A stretch of DNA of 64,000 bases from NCBI RefSeq assembly GCF_003369795.1, contig NZ_CP026730.1, positions 4,889,001 to 4,953,000 on the forward strand, read 5' to 3'. Origin of the DNA: Streptomyces sp. CB09001. Lineage in GTDB: Bacteria; Actinomycetota; Actinomycetes; Streptomycetales; Streptomycetaceae. The position numbers were made by a program, and so were the translations under genes. The notes under the pieces are model-generated. The model was given only the letters and a program-made list of their open reading frames with translations. It did no database searches and was not told where the DNA came from. Shown here piece by piece: positions 39,890-48,243 of the stretch (position 1 is the stretch's first letter; every line of letters begins with the position of its first letter).

Positions 39890-40432
39890 CTACTCCTCGA
39901 AGGTCGCGGTCAGCGCCGCGGCCAGACCCGGCACCAGATCGGAACCCGTGAGGACCTCCGTGGCCGCGTCCTTCTCACGCAGCCGCAGGGCCGAGTCACG
40001 GCTGCCGTCCCGCAGGACCGCGACCGTCATGCGGACCTCCTGACGGTCCGGGTGCTCCGCCACCCACTGCGCGAGCTTCTTCTCGTTGAGGCCCGAAGGC
40101 ACCTGGGCCTCGGCCGAGGGCGGCAGCATCAGGCGCTCCACGGCGAGCGCGCAGCCGACCACGGCGTCGGGCCAGGCGATGGTGCCCAGGAACTCGTCGA
40201 GCGCCTGGTCCGTTGGAATTTCGTCCTGCTCGATCGGGGTGAGGCCGGAGGTCGCCGGTTCCTCCTGCAGACCGAGCCGGTCCGCGAGCGAGGGCTGGTC
40301 GGCCCGCAGCCGTGCGGTGTCGACAAGTGCAAAGAGGCGTGCGGGCTGGTCCCAGCCGAGGCCGGAGACGTACTCGTCGATCTCGAGTACGGCCCGGGTG
40401 AGGGGGCTCGCTGCCATGGGGGTGTTGGACAT
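39890..40432 (-). CDS. PPA1309-family protein, function unknown
   Basis: A 180-residue acidic cytosolic protein. Recognisable family features are LTRAVLEIDEYVSGLGWDQP at the N-terminus, ALVDTARLRADQPSLADRL, IAWPDAVVGCALAVERLMLP and LRDGSRDSALRLREKDAATEVLTGSDLVPGL (quoted as the fragments RDSALRLREKD and LTGSDLVPGL). It is conserved across actinobacteria at this place, next to the PDZ protease and UPF0182. ATG 40432 was chosen because it begins the conserved segment. It is convergent with the protease gene, 41 bp away. Confidence 0.82.
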   Translation of the reverse strand: MSNTPMAASPLTRAVLEIDEYVSGLGWDQPARLFALVDTARLRADQPSLADRLGLQEEPATSGLTPIEQDEIPTDQALDEFLGTIAWPDAVVGCALAVERLMLPPSAEAQVPSGLNEKKLAQWVAEHPDRQEVRMTVAVLRDGSRDSALRLREKDAATEVLTGSDLVPGLAAALTATFEE

Positions 40433-40466
40433 GGTCACAATCCTGCCTCGTTCATGGCCGGAATCG

Positions 40467-40492
40467 GGAACCGAGTAAACGATGAGTAAGTT
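40467..40492 (+). promoter_or_regulatory. Candidate ECF-type promoter (GGGAAC-N18-GTT)
   Basis: GGAAC (40467-40471), 18 bases and GTT (40490-40492) resemble the SigR consensus except for C in place of the final T of the -35. It points towards the UPF0182 gene, about 100 nt downstream. Confidence 0.3.
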
Positions 40493-40596
40493 GCATAAGT
40501 GTGGGCCCACGATCACGGGGGCGCACGGGGGGCCCGCGAACCCGAGGGCCTGACGGATCAACAGCGAACTTCGAGGTGCGCACCTTGGCTTTCCAG

Positions 40597-43584
40597 ATGC
40601 CGGACCGCGGCGGAGGCCCCCCGACGGGGCCGCGGATCAGAGTGGGCCGCCCGTCCCGGCGTGTCCGAACCCTGCTGCTGACACTTGGTGTCCTCGCCGT
40701 GCTCGCCATGGCGTTCACCATGTTCGCGGGATTCTGGACGGACTGGCTCTGGTACCGGTCGGTCCACTACTCGTCGGTGTTCACGACGACCCTGTGGACC
40801 AAGATCGGCCTCTTCTTCGTCTTCGGCCTGCTGATGGCGCTCGCCGTCGGGTTCAACATCTGGTTGGCCCACCGCCTGCGCCCGCCGCTGAGCGCCATGT
40901 CGATGGAGCAGCAGAACCTCGACCGGTACCGGATGGGCATCGCCCCGTACAAGAAGTGGCTGCTGCTCGGCATCACCGCCCTGGTCGGCCTGATCGCCGG
41001 CGCCTCGGCGTCCGGCCAGTGGCGGACCTGGCTGATGTGGGTCAACGGCGTGCCCTTCGGACAGAAGGACCCCCAGTTCAAGCTGGACGTCTCCTTCTAC
41101 GCCTTCGACCTGCCCTGGTACCGGTTCCTGCTCGGCTTCGGCTTCGCAGCCGTGATCATCTCGGTGATCGCCGCCGCGCTCACCCACTACCTGTACGGCG
41201 GGCTCCGCGTCACCAGCCCGGGCGCGCGCGCCACGGCCGCGGCCACCGGGCACCTCTCGGTGCTCATCGGAGTCTTCGTCGCCCTCAAGGCGGTCGCCTA
41301 CTGGCTCGACCGGTACGGCCTCGCGGTGAAGTCCAGCGACTTCAAGGCGACCGACAACTGGACGGGCCTCAGGTACGTCGACGCCAACGCCTACCTGCCG
41401 GCCAAGACGATCCTCTTCTGCATCGCGGTCATCTGCGCCCTGCTGTTCTTCGCCACCCTGTGGCGGCGCACCTGGCAGCTGCCCGTGATCGGCTTCGGCC
41501 TGATGGTGCTCTCCGCGATCCTCATCGGCGGCCTGTACCCGGCGCTGGTCCAGAAGTTCCAGGTCCAGCCGAACGAGCAGGCCAAGGAAGCGCCCTACGT
41601 CGAGAAGAACCTCGCGGCCACGCGTGACGCGTACGGCATCGAGGGCACGCAGGTCAGCGAGTACCCGGGCAAGAGCGAGACCAAGGACAAGACCAAGCTC
41701 CGTGACGACGCGGACGCCGCGGCGTCCGTCCGGATCATGGACCCGAACATCATCTCGCCGACGTTCCAGCAGCTTCAGCAGATGCGTAACTACTACGCGT
41801 TCCCGACCAACCTGGACGTCGATCGCTACGCCAAGGACGGCAAGGACCAGGACACGGTCATCGGCCTGCGCGAGCTGAACCTGGCGGGCATCCCGAAGAA
41901 GAACTGGATCAACAACCATTTCCGCTACACCCACGGCTACGGCGTGGTCGCGGCGAAGGGCACCCAGGTCGACTCCGAGGGACGCCCGGTCTTCACCGAG
42001 TCCAACCTGCCGTCCGAGGGCGACCTCGGGGATTACGAGCAGCGGGTCTACTACGGCGAGAAGACCACCACCTACTCGATCGTCGGCGGTCCCCAGAAGG
42101 AGATCGACTACTCCGACGACACCGGGGAGAAGACGTTCAGCTACAAGGGCGACGGCGGCGTCGACCTGTCCAACCCGATCAACCGGGCGGCGTACGCGGC
42201 GGCGTTCAGCGAACCGCAGATCCTCTACTCCGGCGCGATCGGCGACGGTTCGCGGATTCTTTACAACCGCACGCCCAAGGAGCGCGTCGAGGCGGTCGCG
42301 CCCTGGCTGACCATCGACGGCGACGCCTATCCGGCGGTGGTGGACGGCCGCATCCAGTGGATCGTCGACGCCTACACGACGACGAACGGCTATCCGTACG
42401 CCTCCCGTACGACGCTCGGCGACACCACCGCGGACTCGCTGACCGCCAACAACAACTCGCGCGCGGTGGTGGCCCAGCAGAACCAGGTCAACTACATCCG
42501 CAACTCCGTGAAGGCGACCGTCGACGCGTACAGCGGTGACGTGAAGCTCTACCAGTGGGACACCCAGGATCCGATACTGAAGACCTGGATGAAGGCGTTC
42601 CCGGACACGGTGCAGGACAAGGGCGAGATCTCCAAGGAGCTGATGGCGCACCTGCGCTATCCGCAGGATCTGTTCAAGGTCCAGCGCGAGCTGCTCACGC
42701 GCTACCACGTGAAGGACGCCAACACGTTCCTCAGCGGCAGCGAGGTGTGGCAGGTGCCGGACGACCCGACCAACAAGTCGGGCGACGCGGTACCGCCGTA
42801 CTACCTGAGCATGAAGATGCCCGACCAGAAGGCCCAGGCGTTCTCGCTGACGACGACGTTCACACCCAACGGGCGTGACAACCTCAGCGCCTTCATGGCG
42901 GTCGACGCCGAAGCCGGCACCAGTGACTACGGCAAGATCAGAATCCTGAAACTGCCGACGAGCACGACCGTCGACGGACCCAAACAGGTACAGAGCCAGT
43001 TCAACTCCGAACAGGACATCGCCGAGTCCATCAGGCTGCTGAGAGGCGGCGACTCGGAGGTGGAGTACGGCAACCTGCTGACGGTGCCGCTGGACGGCGG
43101 ACTGCTGTACGTCGAGCCCGTCTACGTCCGCGGTGGCGACCTCAAGTACCCGTTGCTGCGCAAGGTCCTGGTGAGCTACGGGGGCAACACCGCCTTCGAG
43201 AACACACTCGACGCGGCCCTCAACAAGGTCTTCGGAGCGCAGGCCGCCGAGACCGAGCAGCCACCGGACGAGGGCGACGACACGACCGAGCCGCCGCCGA
43301 CGTCCACCAACCCCACGGTCCGGGAAGCGCTGAGCGATGCGCAGAAGGCCTTCGACGCCGGGCAGAAGGCCCTGGAACAGAAGGACTTGGCCGCGTATGC
43401 CGAGGCGCAGAAGGACCTGGAGGAGGCACTCCAGCGGGCCGAGGACGCACAGGCCAAGGCGGACCAGAGCGCCGGCGGCAAGAACGGCGACGACAAGAGC
43501 AGTGGGGACAAGGCCGGGGGCGACAAGGCCGGTCCGGACGCGACGCCGACCGGTGATGCCGGTGGCGGAGCGGACACCGGCTGA
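40597..43584 (+). CDS. UPF0182/COG1615 large integral membrane protein
   Basis: A 995-residue protein. About seven membrane helices lie in the first ~330 residues (for example LLLTLGVLAVLAMAFTMFAG, KIGLFFVFGLLMALAVGF, KWLLLGITALVGLIAGA, FAAVIISVIAAALTHYL, ILFCIAVICALLFFATL). A large ~550-residue extracytoplasmic domain follows (IRIMDPNIISPTFQQLQQ and FPTNLDVDRY regions), then an acidic, Gln/Lys/Asp-rich low-complexity tail. Membrane topology puts the big domain outside. Function is unknown throughout the family. ATG 40597 was chosen from family N-termini (MPDRGGGP); the frame is open further upstream. Confidence 0.87.
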   Translation: MPDRGGGPPTGPRIRVGRPSRRVRTLLLTLGVLAVLAMAFTMFAGFWTDWLWYRSVHYSSVFTTTLWTKIGLFFVFGLLMALAVGFNIWLAHRLRPPLSAMSMEQQNLDRYRMGIAPYKKWLLLGITALVGLIAGASASGQWRTWLMWVNGVPFGQKDPQFKLDVSFYAFDLPWYRFLLGFGFAAVIISVIAAALTHYLYGGLRVTSPGARATAAATGHLSVLIGVFVALKAVAYWLDRYGLAVKSSDFKATDNWTGLRYVDANAYLPAKTILFCIAVICALLFFATLWRRTWQLPVIGFGLMVLSAILIGGLYPALVQKFQVQPNEQAKEAPYVEKNLAATRDAYGIEGTQVSEYPGKSETKDKTKLRDDADAAASVRIMDPNIISPTFQQLQQMRNYYAFPTNLDVDRYAKDGKDQDTVIGLRELNLAGIPKKNWINNHFRYTHGYGVVAAKGTQVDSEGRPVFTESNLPSEGDLGDYEQRVYYGEKTTTYSIVGGPQKEIDYSDDTGEKTFSYKGDGGVDLSNPINRAAYAAAFSEPQILYSGAIGDGSRILYNRTPKERVEAVAPWLTIDGDAYPAVVDGRIQWIVDAYTTTNGYPYASRTTLGDTTADSLTANNNSRAVVAQQNQVNYIRNSVKATVDAYSGDVKLYQWDTQDPILKTWMKAFPDTVQDKGEISKELMAHLRYPQDLFKVQRELLTRYHVKDANTFLSGSEVWQVPDDPTNKSGDAVPPYYLSMKMPDQKAQAFSLTTTFTPNGRDNLSAFMAVDAEAGTSDYGKIRILKLPTSTTVDGPKQVQSQFNSEQDIAESIRLLRGGDSEVEYGNLLTVPLDGGLLYVEPVYVRGGDLKYPLLRKVLVSYGGNTAFENTLDAALNKVFGAQAAETEQPPDEGDDTTEPPPTSTNPTVREALSDAQKAFDAGQKALEQKDLAAYAEAQKDLEEALQRAEDAQAKADQSAGGKNGDDKSSGDKAGGDKAGPDATPTGDAGGGADTG

Positions 43585-43642
43585 CCGTCCGGTCGCGTCG
43601 GTCCGGCTGTTCCAGCTGGTCAAAGCCCATCCCGCGCCGTGC

Positions 43643-43648
43643 TAGGGT
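43643..43648 (+). promoter_or_regulatory. -10 element of the first initiator tRNA gene
   Basis: TAGGGT at 43643-43648 is about 14 bp before the mature 5' end. A weak TGGTCA (43617-43622) could be the -35. Confidence 0.4.
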
Positions 43649-43662
43649 TGTGAACACAACGG

Positions 43663-43736
43663 CGCGGGGTGGAGCAGCTCGGTAGCTCGCTGGGCTCATA
43701 ACCCAGAGGTCGCAGGTTCAAATCCTGTCCCCGCTA
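43663..43736 (+). tRNA. Initiator tRNA-Met (CAT), copy 1
   Basis: A full 74-nt cloverleaf without encoded CCA. The anticodon CAT sits in the loop of GGGCTCATAACCC; the three consecutive G-C pairs in the anticodon stem and the mismatched first acceptor pair (C1 opposite T72) are the marks of an initiator tRNA. The T-loop reads GGTTCAAATCC. It is identical to the minus-strand copy at 46005-46078. Confidence 0.95.
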
Positions 43737-43767
43737 CTGAAGTCGTGAGCTGTGTGCGAACGACCAT

Positions 43768-43802
43768 GAAGGCCCGGATTCCCACAAGGAATCCGGGCCT
43801 TC
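43768..43802 (+). terminator. Terminator of initiator tRNA copy 1
   Basis: A perfect 15-bp stem (gaaggcccggattcc with ggaatccgggccttc) and a 5-nt loop lie 31 bp after the tRNA. Confidence 0.85.
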
Positions 43803-43967
43803 GTGATGTGCGAACGCATGTACCGGCGAACGCGACGGCCGCGCCGCCAAGGGGAGTTGGGCAGATCCGTGTTTGACTTGTCTCCCTGTGGGCATGTCGA
43901 CAAAACGCTGAAGTGACCTCACTGACTGCGGTATACCGGATGTACCGAGGTTGCGGGTGGTGCGACG

Positions 43968-45800
43968 ATGAACGTTATGGGGGACATGGCAAATCTGTTC
44001 GGGACAGGGCGTTTTGCGCAGCCGTCCGGTCAGCTTTCCGGTCAGGAGGAGGCCACGGACGAGGCTCAGGAAGCCGCCGACGAGGCCGCCGAGGAGGTGC
44101 GTCTGCGACTGGCCGTCGACGGTGGTGACGTGGAGGCGATGAGCGTGCTCGGCGCGATGCTGCTGCGCCGTGGCGACTTCGACGGAGCCGAGTCGCACCT
44201 GCGTGCCGCCACCGCGGCCGGCGACCGCGCCGCCGCCAACAACCTCGGCGTCCTGCTGCACCAGCGCGGATACGCCGAGGAGGCCGCCGGCTGGTGGCGC
44301 ATCGCCGCCGTCGCCGGATCCGCCGCCGCCGCGCACGCGCTGGGCCGGCACTTCCGCGAACGCGGGGACGAGCCCGCCGCCGAGTACTGGCTGCGCCAGT
44401 CCGCGGAACAGGGCCATGTACTGGGCGCCTACGCGCTCGCCGACCTGCTGGAGCACCGCGGCGACGACACCGGTTCCGAGCGGTGGATGCGCGCCGCGGC
44501 CGAGCGCGGGCACCGGGAAGCGGCGTACCGGCTGGCCCGGACGCTGGACCGGCGGGCCGGGCAGGACGGCGACGACAAGGCCGCCGCACGCACCGCCGAC
44601 GAGGCCGAGCAGTGGTTCCGGCAGGCCGCCGCGCGCGGTCACCGGCGGGGCGCGCTGCACCTCGGGACGATCCTGGAGAAGCGCGGCGAGCTCAAGGAGG
44701 CCGGCCGCTGGTACCTCACGTCCGCCAAGGACGGCGAGGCTCGCGCCGCCTGCGCGCTCGGCTTCCTGCTGCGGGATGCCGGGGACACCGAGAGCGCCGC
44801 CGTGTGGTGGCTGCGCGCAGCCCAGGACGGCGACGGCAACGCCGCCAACGCCCTGGGCGCGCTGCACGCCGAGCGCGGCGAGACCCAGACCGCGGAGCGC
44901 TGGTACCGGGCCGCGCTGGACGCCGGCGACGACAACGGGGCGTACAACCTCGGGCTGCTCTGTGCCGAGCAGGGGCGCACCACGCAGGCCGAGCAGTGGT
45001 ACCGGAGGGCCGCGTACGCCGGACACCGGGAGGCGTCCAACGCGCTGGCCATCCTGCTGCTACGGGCCGGGGACGAGAGCGGCGCCGAGCCGTGGTTCTC
45101 CAAGGCCGCCGAGGCGGGCAGCGTCGACGCCGCCTTCAACCTCGGAATCCTGCACGCCGGGCGGAGCGAGGAGCGGGCGGCGCTGCGCTGGTACGAGCGG
45201 GCCGCCGCCGCCGGACACACCGAGGCGGCGCTCCAGGTCGGGATGGCACGGCTGCGCGGCGGGGACGAGCGCGAGGCGGAGCGGTTCCTGCGCTGTGCGG
45301 CGGGGGGCGGCAGCGCGGAGGCCGCGTACCGGCTGGCGACGGTGCTGGACGCGCGCCGGCCGCCGGCGCCCGCGCACGAGCTGGGCGAGCCGGCGCAGGA
45401 GAAGTCCGAGTGCGAGGAGTGGTACGAGCGGGCGGCCTCCCAGGGGCACCGGCGGGGCCAGGTGCGGGTCGGGATGCTCGCCGCGGCGCGGGGCGACGTG
45501 GTGGAGGCTGCGCGGTGGTACCGCGAGGCGGCCGAGGCCGGGTCCCGCAACGGCGCGTTCAACCTGGGGCTGCTGCTGGCCCGTGAGGGAAGCGAGCCCG
45601 AGGCCGTCGTGTGGTGGCGCAGGGCGGCCGACGCCGGGCACGGGCGGGCGGCGCTGCGGCTGGCGCTGGTGTGTGCGCGGCGGGGGGAGCTGGCGGAGGG
45701 GCAGCGGTGGGCGGACCTGGCGGTGTCGCTGGGGCCGCGGGAGGTGGGGGAGCGGGCGGCTCGGCTGCGGGACGCGTTGCGGCAGGAGCTGTCGGCGTAG
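43968..45800 (+). CDS. Sel1-like/TPR repeat protein
   Basis: A 610-residue helical repeat protein. About 13-14 Sel1-like repeats of ~36 residues run from about 55 to the end (patterns such as AANNLGVLLHQRG, AAYRLARTLDRR, GAYNLGLLCAEQG, AAFNLGILHAGRS). The N-terminal 50 residues are acidic and Gln/Glu/Ala-rich. It has no signal peptide or membrane helix and is presumably a scaffold for protein interactions. Start ATG 43968; ATG 43977 is equally possible. The gene is bracketed by the two inverted initiator tRNA genes. Third-position GC rises to nearly 100 percent towards the 3' end. Confidence 0.85.
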   Translation: MNVMGDMANLFGTGRFAQPSGQLSGQEEATDEAQEAADEAAEEVRLRLAVDGGDVEAMSVLGAMLLRRGDFDGAESHLRAATAAGDRAAANNLGVLLHQRGYAEEAAGWWRIAAVAGSAAAAHALGRHFRERGDEPAAEYWLRQSAEQGHVLGAYALADLLEHRGDDTGSERWMRAAAERGHREAAYRLARTLDRRAGQDGDDKAAARTADEAEQWFRQAAARGHRRGALHLGTILEKRGELKEAGRWYLTSAKDGEARAACALGFLLRDAGDTESAAVWWLRAAQDGDGNAANALGALHAERGETQTAERWYRAALDAGDDNGAYNLGLLCAEQGRTTQAEQWYRRAAYAGHREASNALAILLLRAGDESGAEPWFSKAAEAGSVDAAFNLGILHAGRSEERAALRWYERAAAAGHTEAALQVGMARLRGGDEREAERFLRCAAGGGSAEAAYRLATVLDARRPPAPAHELGEPAQEKSECEEWYERAASQGHRRGQVRVGMLAAARGDVVEAARWYREAAEAGSRNGAFNLGLLLAREGSEPEAVVWWRRAADAGHGRAALRLALVCARRGELAEGQRWADLAVSLGPREVGERAARLRDALRQELSA

Positions 45801-45961
45801 CGCTGCGCTGAGCGTGGGCGCCTTGTGGAGGGGCCCGGGTTTTGGCTCGGCGGGAGTGGGAGACGCGGGCCGGCGCGTACCGGGTGCCTGCCCTCCCAGG
45901 TCCCCACCACCCACCCGTGCCGCCTCGGCAGCGCGATGGCCCGCACCCGGGCGGCGACGCA

Positions 45962-45997
45962 CCTAGGGCCGGAATCCCATGGGATTCCGGCCCTAGG
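45962..45997 (-). terminator. Terminator of initiator tRNA copy 2
   Basis: A perfect 36-bp palindrome with arms cctagggccggaatccca and its complement lies 7 bp after the minus-strand tRNA end. The arms are related in sequence (ccggaatcc) to the terminator of copy 1. Confidence 0.85.
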
Positions 45998-46004
45998 CCT
46001 TCAG

Positions 46005-46078
46005 TAGCGGGGACAGGATTTGAACCTGCGACCTCTGGGTTATGAGCCCAGCGAGCTACCGAGCTGCTCCACCCCGCG
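46005..46078 (-). tRNA. Initiator tRNA-Met (CAT), copy 2
   Basis: The reverse complement is identical over all 74 nt to copy 1, including the GGG/CCC anticodon stem and the C1-T72 mismatch. The orientation is opposite, so the two genes form an inverted repeat around 2.27 kb. Confidence 0.95.
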
Positions 46079-46090
46079 TCGATGAAGGGA

Positions 46091-46120
46091 ACACTACGTC
46101 AACATGAAGACGAGAGGCAA
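46091..46120 (-). promoter_or_regulatory. Promoter of initiator tRNA copy 2
   Basis: On the minus strand TTGCCT (46120-46115), an 18-bp spacer and TAGTGT (46096-46091) form a good vegetative promoter ending 12 bp before the tRNA. Confidence 0.6.
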
Positions 46121-46128
46121 ATCCCTGC

Positions 46129-46545
46129 TCACGCCGCCGCGCAGTTCGGGCAGGTGCCGCGGTACGTCACCTCGACGTCCGACACCGTGAAACCGAAACG
46201 CTCCGAGTCGGGGAGGTCGGCCAGCGGGTTGCCGGTCGGGTGCACGTCGCGGATCGCGCCGCACCGCGCGCAGACCAGGTGGTGGTGCGGCCGGTGCGCG
46301 TTCGGGTCGTAGCGCTTGGCGCGCTTGTCCGTCGCGACCTCCAGCACCTCGCCGAGCGAGACCAGCTCACCCAGGGTGTTGTAGACCGTCGCCCGGGAGA
46401 TCTCGGGGAGCTTGTCCACGGCCCGGGTGTGCACCTCGTCGGCCGTCAGGTGGACGTGCTCGCCGTCGAGGACCTCGGCCACGACGCGCCGCTGTGCGGT
46501 CATGCGCCAACCGCGCCCGCGCAGCCGTTCCAAAAGGTCACTCAT
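46129..46545 (-). CDS. Fur-family metalloregulator
   Basis: A 138-residue Fur/PerR-type repressor. The winged helix is seen in RMTAQRRVVAEVL and EISRATVYNTLGELVSLG (recognition helix). Metal residues are in HVHLTADEVH, RPHHHLVCARCGAIRDVH (regulatory His plus CxxC) and CPNC at the C-terminus, the structural zinc site. S. coelicolor has several Fur paralogues, and the metal or peroxide specificity is not readable here. I chose ATG 46545 because TAGGCT (46558-46553) lies seven bases upstream, predicting a leaderless mRNA; ATG 46551 would add two residues. No catalase or transporter gene is adjacent. Confidence 0.9.
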   Translation of the reverse strand: MSDLLERLRGRGWRMTAQRRVVAEVLDGEHVHLTADEVHTRAVDKLPEISRATVYNTLGELVSLGEVLEVATDKRAKRYDPNAHRPHHHLVCARCGAIRDVHPTGNPLADLPDSERFGFTVSDVEVTYRGTCPNCAAA

Positions 46546-46552
46546 ACACATC

Positions 46553-46558
46553 AGCCTA
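46553..46558 (-). promoter_or_regulatory. -10 box for a probable leaderless Fur-family transcript
   Basis: TAGGCT on the minus strand, seven bases before ATG 46545, with no Shine-Dalgarno. Confidence 0.5.
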
Positions 46559-46710
46559 ACAGCAAGGGGGACCAGGTCCCGAATGGGTGTGACTTTGGAG
46601 TCCTGCTCGACTTAGACACTGTCCATTGTAGGAACCGGGGCGGCATTGGCCAAGAGGCACGGCTCGGGCGGGCCGGCGACCTGCGCCGGCCCGCACCTCG
46701 CTCCGTCTCG

Positions 46711-47118
46711 TCAGGCGGTCACCGCCGGGGCGTTGTGCGGGGAGCGCGCCGGTGCCCAGCGGCGGATGATGTCGCGCACCGAGACGATCCCGACGGGCTC
46801 GCCGCCCTCCAGGACGATGAGGTGGCGGAAGCCGCCGTGCGCCATCGCGCCCGCCGCCTCCTCCACGGTCCAGGTTGGGGCGGCGAAGACGACGTCGGTG
46901 GTGGTGTGGCCGTGGGCGCGCTCGGCGTCCGGGTCCTGGCCCCGGCCCACGGAGACGAGGACGTCGCGTTCGGTGAGGATCCCGATGCCGCCGGCGTCGG
47001 GGTCGTACACCACCGCCGCGCCGACGTGGCGTGCGGACATCAGGGCGGCGGCCTGGCGGAGTGTGTGGGCGGGACCGATGGTGAGGACGACCGTGCTCAT
47101 GACTTCGCGGACGAGCAT
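46711..47118 (-). CDS. Two-CBS-domain protein
   Basis: A 135-residue protein made only of a CBS pair (Bateman module): VREVMSTVVLTIGPAHTLRQ and AAALMSARHVGAAVVYD with GILTERDVL, then TVEEAAGAMAHGGFRHLIVL with GIVSVRDII. Such modules bind adenine nucleotides and often act as sensors. ATG 47118 has a very strong GGAGGTGG eight bases before it; an in-frame ATG at 47160 lacks one. The partner protein is unknown. Confidence 0.85.
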   Translation of the reverse strand: MLVREVMSTVVLTIGPAHTLRQAAALMSARHVGAAVVYDPDAGGIGILTERDVLVSVGRGQDPDAERAHGHTTTDVVFAAPTWTVEEAAGAMAHGGFRHLIVLEGGEPVGIVSVRDIIRRWAPARSPHNAPAVTA

Positions 47119-47250
47119 GGGTGGAGCCACCTCCTGCCGGTGATCCATGAGTTCGTTCATGGATTCACAAGTTCACAAGTGGGGGAGCTCTCAGAGTGGC
47201 AGGTAAAGCACGGGTCAACAAGGGGGCGCGGAGGGTGAGTCGGCGGGCGC
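47119..47250. other. Intergenic region between hisN and the CBS gene
   Basis: No coding sequence is supported. It contains a tandem ttcacaag ttcacaag (about 47162-47178) next to an inverted catgagttcgttcatg, which could be an operator for the CBS gene. Confidence 0.3.
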
Positions 47251-48051
47251 TCAGTAGCGCTGGTTGAGATACCCGAGCAGCTCGTCGTGGAGCCGGCCGT
47301 TCGACGCCGCCGCGTTGCCGCTGTGCGGGCCGGGGCGGCCGTCGAGGCCGGTGAAGGTGCCGCCGGCCTCCGTGACGATGATCGCGTTCGCGGCCATGTC
47401 CCAGAGGGAGAGCTCCGGTTCGGCACAGATGTCCACCGAGCCCTCGGCGACCATCATGTACGGCCAGAAGTCCCCGTACGCGCGCGTGCGCCACACCTCA
47501 CGGGTGAGGTCGAGGAAGCCGTCGAGCCGGCCCTGCTCCTCCCAGCCGCTCAGTGAGGAGTACGCGAAGGAGGCGTCGGAGAGCGTGGAGACCTGGGAGA
47601 CGTGGAGCCGATGGGCTGAGGTCAGGCTGCGGCCGGTGAACGCGCCGTGGTCCTGCACCGCCCACCAGCGGCGGCCGAGGGCAGGTGCCGAGACGAGGCC
47701 CACGACGGGCTGGTAGCCGCCCTCCCTGGCCTCCATCAGGGAGATGAGGGTGGCCCAGACGGGGACACCGCGTACGTAGTTCTTGGTGCCGTCGATCGGG
47801 TCGATGACCCAGCGCCGCGGGCCGGTGCCCGCCACGCCGAACTCCTCGCCGTGGACCGAGTCGCGGGGGCGGGCGCGGGAGAGGTGGCCGCGGATGAGTT
47901 CCTCGGCGGCCTTGTCCGCCTCGCTCACCGGGGTCATGTCCGGCTTCGTCTCGACCTTCAGATCGAGGGCCTTGAAGCGGTCCATCGTCGCGGCGTCGGC
48001 GGCGTCGGCGAGTACGTGGGCGAGGCGGAGGTCGTCGAGGTAATCGGGCAT
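47251..48051 (-). CDS. hisN: Histidinol-phosphatase HisN (inositol monophosphatase-type)
   Basis: A 266-residue Mg-dependent phosphatase of the inositol monophosphatase fold that performs the eighth step of histidine synthesis. Metal and catalytic motifs are HGEEFG (about 70), DPIDGTKNYVRG (about 87-98) and LWDMAANAIIVTEAGG (about 217-232), as in SuhB-like enzymes. As I recall, the S. coelicolor orthologue was shown to be histidinol-phosphatase. ATG 48051 has no Shine-Dalgarno, but TAGCGT (48063-48058) lies six bases upstream, so a leaderless mRNA is likely. It is far from the main his operon, as usual in Streptomyces. Confidence 0.88.
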   Translation of the reverse strand: MPDYLDDLRLAHVLADAADAATMDRFKALDLKVETKPDMTPVSEADKAAEELIRGHLSRARPRDSVHGEEFGVAGTGPRRWVIDPIDGTKNYVRGVPVWATLISLMEAREGGYQPVVGLVSAPALGRRWWAVQDHGAFTGRSLTSAHRLHVSQVSTLSDASFAYSSLSGWEEQGRLDGFLDLTREVWRTRAYGDFWPYMMVAEGSVDICAEPELSLWDMAANAIIVTEAGGTFTGLDGRPGPHSGNAAASNGRLHDELLGYLNQRY

Positions 48052-48057
48052 GCCGTC

Positions 48058-48063
48058 ACGCTA
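48058..48063 (-). promoter_or_regulatory. -10 box for a probable leaderless hisN transcript
   Basis: TAGCGT on the minus strand, six bases before ATG 48051. Confidence 0.5.
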
Positions 48064-48158
48064 TCTGTCGCGGGCGGGGCGGGGCTACCAGGGGTTTGGC
48101 GGGCGTGGCGGGGGCGGGAAGGCGGTGCGGGGGCGCTGCGCCGCGGGCGCGAGGACCC

Positions 48159-48187
48159 TTGACAGTGCTCCCATACCCGTCAAATCT
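48159..48187 (+). promoter_or_regulatory. Candidate promoter of the TetR gene
   Basis: A perfect -35 TTGACA (48159-48164) with a 17-bp spacer to AAATCT (48182-48187). The -10 is weak. The leader would be about 50 nt. Confidence 0.45.
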
Positions 48188-48243
48188 GGCAGCAAGTCGC
48201 TCGGCCCATCCGGCAGCGTTCGCTCGGCCCGAGGGAGGCGAGG

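Noticed and set aside
45801..46004. Short open frames between the Sel1 gene and tRNA copy 2
   Set aside because: No ribosome binding sites or protein-like composition; some run into the terminator and tRNA.
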